This document shows, piece after piece, positions 58,009 through 64,000 of a DNA stretch of 64,000 nt (the stretch's first letter is position 1; the number at the start of each line of letters is the position of its first letter). The translations under genes were made by a program, and so were the position numbers. The notes beneath the pieces were generated by a model, which was given only the letters and a program-made list of their open reading frames with translations, searched no databases and was not told the DNA's origin. The DNA is from Tsukamurella conjunctivitidis (GTDB lineage Bacteria > Actinomycetota > Actinomycetes > Mycobacteriales > Mycobacteriaceae), in assembly GCF_007858475.1 (NCBI RefSeq), contig NZ_VIGX01000004.1, forward strand, positions 124,001-188,000. Reading direction: 5' to 3'.

Positions 58009-60474
58009 GTGCACGCAGAAGGAACCTTCACCGTCGAGCCCGTCTACCCCGAGGCGCTCGCGCCGCTCGCCGATCTCGCGCGGAACCTGCGCTGGGGCTG
58101 GCACGGACCCACCCAGGACCTCTTCTCCACGGTCGCGCCCGAGGTGTGGGCGGCCACCCGGGACCCGCTCGCAGCCCTCCGCGGGGCGGACCAGGACCGG
58201 GTGGCCGCGCTCGGCGCGGACGCCGAGTTCGTGGCGCGGGTCCGCGCCGTCCACGCGGACCTGAACGACTACCTCACGCGACCGTCGTGGGCCGATGAGC
58301 TCAAGGACGGCGCGAAGGCGATCGCCTACTTCTCGATGGAGTTCGGCGTGAGCCAGACGCTGCCGAACTACTCCGGCGGCCTCGGAGTCCTCGCGGGCGA
58401 TCATCTCAAGGCCGCCTCCGACCTCGGTCTGCCGATCGTCGCGCTGGGGCTGCTGTACCGGCACGGCTACTTCCAGCAGTCGCTCTCCGCGGACGGCTGG
58501 CAGCTCGAGCAGTATCCGGAACTCGATCCGACGCAGCTGCCGCTCCGCCCGGTCACCCTGTCGAGCGGGCAGCAGCTGGTGGTCTCCGTGCCGCTGGAGG
58601 GGCGGGTGCTCAGCGCGGCCGTGTGGCGGGCGGACGTCGGCAGGATCCCGCTGCTCCTACTGGACACCGACATCGAGAACAACGAGGAGGACCTGCGCGC
58701 GGTGACCGACCGCCTGTACGGCGGCGATGCGGAACACCGACTGCGCCAGGAGATCCTGCTCGGCATCGGCGGCGTGCGGGCCGCTCGGGCCTTCTGCGAC
58801 CTCACGGGCCATCCCGGCATCGAGGTCTTCCACGCCAACGAGGGCCACGCGGGATTCCTCGGCCTCGAGCGGATCCGCGAGCTCATGGCCACGGAGGAGC
58901 TGAGCTACGCGGAGGCCAGGACGCTCGCCCGTACCGCCACCGTCTTCACCACGCACACGCCGGTGCCCGCCGGCATCGACCGCTTCCCCGTGGACCTCGT
59001 GCGCCGCTACTTCGGAGACGGCGGGCAGATGTGCTCGTTGCTCCCGACGGTGCCGCTCGACGACGTGATCGCCCTGGGCGCTGAGGCCGACCCCGGGGTC
59101 TTCAACATGGCCCACATGGGATTCCGGCTCGCCCAGCGGGCGAACGGCGTATCGAAGCTGCACGGCGCGGTGAGCCGCGAGATGTTCGCGGGCCTCTGGC
59201 CCGGCTTCGAGCCTGCGGAAGTGCCGATCGGCTCCGTGACGAACGGTGTCCACCACGGGACGTGGGCCGACCGCCTCGTCGCCGAACGGGCGACCGACCC
59301 GCTCTCGATGCCCGACGAGGCGCTGTGGCGCCTGCGGACCACGCTGCGGCACCGCCTCGTCGACGAGGTGCGTTCCCGTACGCGCGCCGCCTGGATCGAG
59401 CGGGGCGCCGTCGACGCCGAGCTCGGCTGGACGGACCGCATGTTCGATCCCGAGGTCCTCACGATCGGCTTCGCCCGCCGGGTCTCGACGTACAAGCGGC
59501 TCACGCTGATGCTGCGCGATCCGGAGCGGCTGCGCGCCCTCCTGCTCAGCGACGACCGGCCCGTGCAGGTGGTGATCGCCGGGAAGAGCCACCCCCACGA
59601 CGACGAGGGCAAGCGACTCCTGCAGCAGCTGCTGCACTTCACCGACGACCGCGCACTGCGGCACCGGATCGCCTTCCTGCCCAACTACTCCATCGGCATG
59701 GCGGGTTACCTGTACCACGGCTGCGACGTCTGGCTGAACAACCCGCTGCGGCCCTTGGAGGCCTGCGGCACGTCGGGGATGAAGAGCGCGATGAACGGCG
59801 GCCTCAACCTCTCGGTCCTCGACGGCTGGTGGGACGAGCTCTACGACGGGAACAACGGCTGGGCCATTCCGTCGGCCGTGGGCGTGGACCCGGGGCGCCG
59901 CGACGACATCGAGGCGGACGCGCTCTACGACCTCCTCGAACACGAGGTGGTGCCCGCGTTCTACGACCGGCGCGACGCCGACGACGCGCCCCCGCGCTGG
60001 CTCGCCAAGGTGCGGCACACGCTCTCGTCGACCGCCCCCGCGGTCTCCGCCGACCGCATGGTCCGCGAGTACGCCACCGACTACTACCGCCCCGCGGCGC
60101 GCTCCGCCCGCGCGACGCGGCCCGCCGTCGCCGACCTCGTCGAGTACATCGACCGGGTCCGGGCCGGCTGGGACGCGGTGCGTATCGGATCCTCCAGCGC
60201 CGCGGTGGTGCCCGAGGGCGTCGACCTCACCGCGGACGTCGCGCTCGGCGCGCTGGAGGACGGCGACGTCCGCGTCGAGGCCGTGATCGGGGGCGTCGAC
60301 GAGGCCGGGGAGATCGTCAGCGGCAGGGCCGTTCGGCTCCACTTCGACGGCGAGCGCTACCGGGCGGTGCTGCCGGGTCAGGTGGGCCGGTTCGGCTACG
60401 CGGTGCGCGTGCTCCCGCAGCACCGCCTGCTCACCGGGCCCGCCGAGCTCGGATTGGTGCGGTACGCGCGATGA
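58009..60474 (+). CDS. glgP: Alpha-glucan phosphorylase (GlgP type)
   Basis: An 821-residue enzyme starts at GTG 58009. It has the short-form phosphorylase layout with N-terminal DUF3417 (PLADLARNLRWGWHGPTQDLF) and the phosphorylase domain (AYFSMEFGVSQTLPNYSGGLGVLAGDHLKAASDLGLP). The PLP-region EACGTSGMKSAMNGGLNLSVLDG contains the conserved Lys. It releases glucose-1-phosphate from alpha-glucans. The stop overlaps the next gene (ATGA), coupling it to a sugar kinase. Confidence 0.95.
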   Translation: MHAEGTFTVEPVYPEALAPLADLARNLRWGWHGPTQDLFSTVAPEVWAATRDPLAALRGADQDRVAALGADAEFVARVRAVHADLNDYLTRPSWADELKDGAKAIAYFSMEFGVSQTLPNYSGGLGVLAGDHLKAASDLGLPIVALGLLYRHGYFQQSLSADGWQLEQYPELDPTQLPLRPVTLSSGQQLVVSVPLEGRVLSAAVWRADVGRIPLLLLDTDIENNEEDLRAVTDRLYGGDAEHRLRQEILLGIGGVRAARAFCDLTGHPGIEVFHANEGHAGFLGLERIRELMATEELSYAEARTLARTATVFTTHTPVPAGIDRFPVDLVRRYFGDGGQMCSLLPTVPLDDVIALGAEADPGVFNMAHMGFRLAQRANGVSKLHGAVSREMFAGLWPGFEPAEVPIGSVTNGVHHGTWADRLVAERATDPLSMPDEALWRLRTTLRHRLVDEVRSRTRAAWIERGAVDAELGWTDRMFDPEVLTIGFARRVSTYKRLTLMLRDPERLRALLLSDDRPVQVVIAGKSHPHDDEGKRLLQQLLHFTDDRALRHRIAFLPNYSIGMAGYLYHGCDVWLNNPLRPLEACGTSGMKSAMNGGLNLSVLDGWWDELYDGNNGWAIPSAVGVDPGRRDDIEADALYDLLEHEVVPAFYDRRDADDAPPRWLAKVRHTLSSTAPAVSADRMVREYATDYYRPAARSARATRPAVADLVEYIDRVRAGWDAVRIGSSSAAVVPEGVDLTADVALGALEDGDVRVEAVIGGVDEAGEIVSGRAVRLHFDGERYRAVLPGQVGRFGYAVRVLPQHRLLTGPAELGLVRYAR

Positions 60475-61376
60475 CCGTCCTCGCGGTGGACCTCGGCGGC
60501 ACCAAGGTGGCGGCCGCGCTGGTCGAGCCCGACGGCACCGTGGTCGAGGCGTCACGCCACCGGGCGCCGACCGGTCCGGAGGCGACGACCGCCGAACTCG
60601 AGTCCGCGATCGCCGGGGTCGTCCGCGACGCCCTGGCAGCGGCCGGTGGGCCGGTGCAGGGCGTGGGACTCGCGGCAGCGGGCCCCGTCGACGATGCGGC
60701 GGGCACCACGTCGCCGATCAATCTCGAGGCGCTGCACGGCTTCCCCCTGCGCGACCTCGTCGCGGATGCCGCCGGGGGCCTGCCCGTCGAGTTCCGTCGC
60801 GACGGCGTCGCGATCGTGCTGGGCGAGCATTGGCTGGGCGCCGCGCGCGGCCACGACGACGCCCTCGGCATGGTCGTCTCCACCGGCATCGGCGGCGGCT
60901 TCATCGTGGGCGGCCGCGCGCTCGTCGGCAACGCCGGGCACATCGGCCAGGTGGAGGTCTCGGGGTACACCGGCAGCGAATCCCTCGGCCGCACCACGAT
61001 GCTCGAGTCCGTCGCCTCCGGGCCGCACACCGTGGAGTGGGCGCGGACGCAGGGCTTCGCGGGCTCCACCGGGGAGGAGCTGGGGGAGGCGTACCGCGCC
61101 GGCGACGAGGTCGCGGTCGCCGCGGTGCGACGGTGCGCCGCCGCCGTCGGGCAGGGGATCGGCAGCGCGGTGGCGCTGGTGCCCGTCGCGGTGGTGGTGC
61201 TCGGCGGCGGCTTCACCCGGGTCGCCGACGATTTCGTCGCGCTCGTGCAGAGCGCCGTCGCCGCGCACCCGCTGCCCTACGTCGCCGCCGCGCGGGTCGT
61301 GCCCGCCGGCCTCGGCGGCGATGCCCCGCTCATCGGTGCCGCGGCCCTCGTCTACCGCCGGGACCTCCTGTCCTGA
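60471..61376 (+). CDS. ROK-family sugar kinase lacking the zinc cysteine cluster
   Basis: A 301-residue kinase starts at ATG 60471, overlapping the phosphorylase stop. The ATP/phosphate motif LAVDLGGTKVAAALVEPDG and GLAAAGPVDDAAGT are ROK signatures, and VVSTGIGGGFIVGGRALVGNAGHIG carries the substrate-site His. The usual CxCGxxGC zinc motif after it is missing (it reads VEVSGYTGSESLG). It probably phosphorylates glucose or a related sugar released from glucans. Confidence 0.85.
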   Translation: MTVLAVDLGGTKVAAALVEPDGTVVEASRHRAPTGPEATTAELESAIAGVVRDALAAAGGPVQGVGLAAAGPVDDAAGTTSPINLEALHGFPLRDLVADAAGGLPVEFRRDGVAIVLGEHWLGAARGHDDALGMVVSTGIGGGFIVGGRALVGNAGHIGQVEVSGYTGSESLGRTTMLESVASGPHTVEWARTQGFAGSTGEELGEAYRAGDEVAVAAVRRCAAAVGQGIGSAVALVPVAVVVLGGGFTRVADDFVALVQSAVAAHPLPYVAAARVVPAGLGGDAPLIGAAALVYRRDLLS

Positions 61377-61385
61377 CCGGCACCG

Positions 61386-62483
61386 TCAGGCGAAGCGGAA
61401 CGGCGACCGGGCACCCGGGGTGGTCGCGAGCCGCGCCACCAGCTCGCCCAGCGCGGGCAGGAATTTGAAGCCGTGCCCGGAGAACCCGGCCGCGACCGTG
61501 ATCGGACCGACGGTGTCGATCGCGAAGTCCGTGGTCGGGGTCGAGGTGTACGTGCAGCTGATCTCCTCGAACCGGTCCGGATCAGCGCCGGGGATCCACT
61601 CCGCGACGTACCGCTGCAGGGCCCGCAGTTGGACCGGCTCCGACCGCAGACTGCGCGCATCGGGGTCCGTCACGGGACCCACGCCGTGCCACCCGGCCTT
61701 GATCCCGACGCCGGGCGTCCACCCGCCGTAGACGGCCGAGGGCCACCACGGGGAATCGGCTTCGGGGTGATGGTTGAACGCCGGCAGATCGGCCATCGGG
61801 GCGGCGAGCGCGAAGTGCGCGGGCTGCTCCTGGGTGACGGTGAGCGCGGGCAGTTCCACGACCCCCGTCAACAGGCGGCTCGACCAGGCTCCCGCGGCGA
61901 CGACGGCGGTGCGCGCGGTGATCGGCCCGCTGTCGGTGTCGATGACCACTCCGTCGTCGTTCGCCTCGATGGAAGCGACCCGGGTGTTCTCGAGGATCCG
62001 CCCGCCGCGGGCCTGCGCGACGCGGTACAGCGCATCGACCGCGCGCTCGGCGTAGAGCCGCCCACCGTCGGGGAAGTGCACCGCGGGGCCGGCGAACCGC
62101 AACTGGGGCCACCGTCGAGAGGCTTCGCGCGCATCGAGGAGCTCCGCGCGCAGGCCGATCGTGGGGACCGCCTCCAGCAGCTCCGCGACGTCCGGGCGCG
62201 GCCCGTGACTGACGACGCCCACCTGATCGAGGAGGTGTGCGCCGGACTCGGTCTCGATCTCCCGCCACAGGGGCAGCGCCGCGCGCAGCAGCGCGAGGTA
62301 CTCCGGGCGCGTGTAGCCCGGGTTGAAATTGCGGGTGGCGCCGTGGGAGGCGCCCAGCGGGTGGGCGCGCCGGTACCGCTCGATCAGCACCACGTCGACC
62401 CCGGCGCGGGCGAGCGCCCACGCCGCGGCCGCCCCGACGCCGCCGCCCCCGACGACCGCGACCCGATGGTCGGTCCGTTCCAT
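61386..62483 (-). CDS. Sarcosine oxidase/N-methyltryptophan oxidase-like flavoenzyme
   Basis: A 365-residue FAD protein starts at ATG 62483. The DAO-type FAD motif VAVVGGGGVGAAAAWALARAGVDVVLIERY is followed by the MSOX/SolA region HPLGASHGATRNFNPGYTRPEY. The C-terminal VAAGFSGHGFKFLPALGELVA closes the FAD site as in monomeric sarcosine oxidases. The covalent-FAD Cys of MSOX (KHCMY context) is not seen in the expected place; the sequence reads EISCTYTSTPTTDF, where Cys is present. It oxidises an N-methyl amino acid or similar amine. Confidence 0.88.
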   Translation of the reverse strand: MERTDHRVAVVGGGGVGAAAAWALARAGVDVVLIERYRRAHPLGASHGATRNFNPGYTRPEYLALLRAALPLWREIETESGAHLLDQVGVVSHGPRPDVAELLEAVPTIGLRAELLDAREASRRWPQLRFAGPAVHFPDGGRLYAERAVDALYRVAQARGGRILENTRVASIEANDDGVVIDTDSGPITARTAVVAAGAWSSRLLTGVVELPALTVTQEQPAHFALAAPMADLPAFNHHPEADSPWWPSAVYGGWTPGVGIKAGWHGVGPVTDPDARSLRSEPVQLRALQRYVAEWIPGADPDRFEEISCTYTSTPTTDFAIDTVGPITVAAGFSGHGFKFLPALGELVARLATTPGARSPFRFA

Positions 62484-62650
62484 CTGCGCCTTCCTCCCCA
62501 CGGGCCGCGGATGCAGCGGTGACCGCGAATCATCGTCGAACCTACGGGAGACTGTAAGCGAGAAGGGCTTTCCCCACGGCGATCCGATCATCGTGAGGGC
62601 ATCGCGTGCGCGATCGCGGAGGGACGGGGTTCCGAGTGCGTTAGCGTGGT

Positions 62651-63982
62651 GTGGTGACCGGTGGGCTCCTCTCCCCGCGCGATGCCCGTACCCATTGGGC
62701 ATCGGCGGTGATACCGAGCGATCAGTTCATGCTCTACTGTTTCGACCACGGCGACGGCCCGGCCCCGTCGGCCGCGGAGGTGGCGGACGTCGTCCTGGCG
62801 CGCGCACCGTCGATCCCGGACCTGCGGCTGCGGATAGCCCCGGCGCCCGGCGATCTCGAGCATCCCGCGTGGGCGCCGTGCGATGTCATCGATGTCCGCG
62901 AAGGTATCGCGCGCACGTGGGACGCGGTGCCGGCCGCGGTGGCGCGCCTGTTCTCCCGGCAGGTGGACGCGACCGTCGCGCCCTGGCGAGTGCACGTCTT
63001 CCCACGCGTGGCGGGCGCGCCCCGGTGCGCCGGTCTCGCGACGGTGCTGGTGCTGCAGGTGGCCCACGCCCTCGCGGACGGCCGTCGGTCCGCCGAGATC
63101 GCCCGCGCACTCCTCGGTTCGGGCGGGGCCCGTGAGGTGCCCGCCGCGCGTCCGTTGCCCGGCCCGCTCCGCGCGGTCCGCGGGCTGCTCGGCCTGCCCG
63201 TCGCGCTGGCGCGCACCGTCGTTCTCGGTGTCCGCGCCCCGCGGGCTCGCGAGGAGATCGACCGGCGCACCCGCGACGGTGCCCTGCCGCCGGCCGCCCC
63301 CGGCTGTCCGCGCACCCTGCTCAACGCCGCCCCCGATGCCACCCGCGACGTGCGGATGCTGGTGCGCGACAGCGACTCGCTGCGCGGGGGATCGACCGTC
63401 ACGGTGACCGCGCTCGCCGCCGTCTCGCTCGCCGTGGAGCGCTATCTGGGCTCGCGTGGCGGTGCGGTGCCCGCGGAGCTGTCGGCGGAGGTGATGGTGG
63501 CGCGTGAGCGGCGGCACGGCGAGCGCAACGCCTTCGGCAACGTCTCGGTACCGCTGTACCCCGGCGCGCCCGCCGCGGAGCGGCCCGGTCTCATCGCGGC
63601 TGCCCTGGCCGCCGCCCGCGAGCGCGCCATGAGTCCGTTGTGGCGCACCGTCGGAGCGGCGGAGGATGCGGCACCGTCGTCCCTGGCAGTGCTCGGGGTG
63701 CGCGCCTTCGACCCCACTCTGATCCCCGCGACCATGGCCGGTGCGACCGTGCTCTCGAGCGTGTACCGCGGCCCGGCGGACCTGGCGTTGCTCGGCGGGA
63801 GGTCGGCGTTCACCGCGGGCTTCCCGGCGCTCTCACCCGCCATGGGCCTCACCCACGGCGTGCACGGCCTCGGCGAGTCGGTGACGGTCTCCGTCACCAG
63901 CAGCCGGACCGCCGTGCCCGATCCGGATGCGTACGCCGCCCTGCTGGCGGACGCGCTCGATGAGGTGGCTCAGGCCCGCTGA
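62651..63982 (+). CDS. WS/DGAT-like acyltransferase family protein with altered HHxxxDG motif
   Basis: A 443-residue protein starts at one of two tandem GTGs (62651/62654). The N-terminal condensation-like fold contains LVLQVAHALADGRRSAEIARALLG at about residues 140-163. The canonical HHxxxDG is AHALADG here, keeping the second His, Asp and Gly but not the first His. The C-terminal DUF1298-like part (ERNAFGNVSVPLYPGAP, GLTHGVHGLGESVTVSVTSS) fits mycobacterial wax-ester/triacylglycerol synthases. Whether it is active is uncertain. Confidence 0.75.
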   Translation: MVTGGLLSPRDARTHWASAVIPSDQFMLYCFDHGDGPAPSAAEVADVVLARAPSIPDLRLRIAPAPGDLEHPAWAPCDVIDVREGIARTWDAVPAAVARLFSRQVDATVAPWRVHVFPRVAGAPRCAGLATVLVLQVAHALADGRRSAEIARALLGSGGAREVPAARPLPGPLRAVRGLLGLPVALARTVVLGVRAPRAREEIDRRTRDGALPPAAPGCPRTLLNAAPDATRDVRMLVRDSDSLRGGSTVTVTALAAVSLAVERYLGSRGGAVPAELSAEVMVARERRHGERNAFGNVSVPLYPGAPAAERPGLIAAALAAARERAMSPLWRTVGAAEDAAPSSLAVLGVRAFDPTLIPATMAGATVLSSVYRGPADLALLGGRSAFTAGFPALSPAMGLTHGVHGLGESVTVSVTSSRTAVPDPDAYAALLADALDEVAQAR

Positions 63983-64000
63983 GTGGCGGGACCGGTGGTG

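Noticed and set aside
56233-58464. A 743-codon minus-strand frame opposite leuA
   Set aside because: Shadow frame; leuA has complete family motifs on the plus strand.
1-64000. CRISPR array or insertion sequence
   Set aside because: No regularly spaced repeats of 25-40 bases and no transposase were seen on reading both strands; the only mobile-element enzymes are the two recombinases at 5229-7255.

Overview
The window is high-GC actinobacterial DNA. Most genes run at roughly 68-72 % G+C with frequent GTG starts and ATGA/GTGA overlaps. A leuA leader pseudoknot, an MmpS-like protein, a WS/DGAT-like protein and a complete selenocysteine-formate dehydrogenase locus point to the Mycobacteriales. 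A Tsukamurella/Gordonia/mycolicibacterial relative is my inference; no marker gene here fixes the genus.

Region 1 (1 to about 9,500) is part of an integrative mobile element whose left end lies outside the window. It carries an excisionase-like HTH protein, a zinc-ribbon-like protein, a primase-helicase replication protein followed by a repeat-rich candidate origin, and a zinc-motif protein. A small serine recombinase is stacked directly on a tyrosine integrase. Tail-to-tail with the integrase sits an AT-richer two-gene module: a DUF262 protein and a HEPN protein with an R-x4-H motif. This is the best candidate for an uncharacterised defence system in the window.

Region 2 (about 9.5-34 kb) is ordinary chromosome: small enzymes, transporters and several regulator-target pairs with visible operators (TetR, MarR with a DJ-1-like gene, a self-regulating HTH-Clp_N protein, MerR with a quinone reductase). 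It also has an ECF42-type sigma factor with its DGPF partner, an ECF sigma factor with a DUF4349 membrane protein, and a flavin-dependent hydroxy-acid oxidase.

Region 3 (34-43.7 kb) is a self-contained selenocysteine island. fdhA has an in-frame UGA at 34610 followed by a SECIS hairpin. Then come fdhB, an NrfD-type membrane subunit, selD on the other strand, tRNA-Sec(UCA), selA and selB. Everything needed to make and insert Sec lies beside the one visible protein that uses it.

Region 4 (43.7-64 kb) holds a flavin monooxygenase/TetR pair and a valine/isobutyrate degradation cluster (acyl-CoA ligase, divergent mmsA, acyl-CoA dehydrogenase, mmsB, marR) around a perfect palindrome. An MFS/XRE pair and a GntR regulator follow. 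leuA is preceded by a 16-residue Leu-rich leader peptide and two interlocking stems (pseudoknot). The window ends with an alpha-glucan phosphorylase-ROK kinase pair, a sarcosine-oxidase-like flavoenzyme and a WS/DGAT-like protein.
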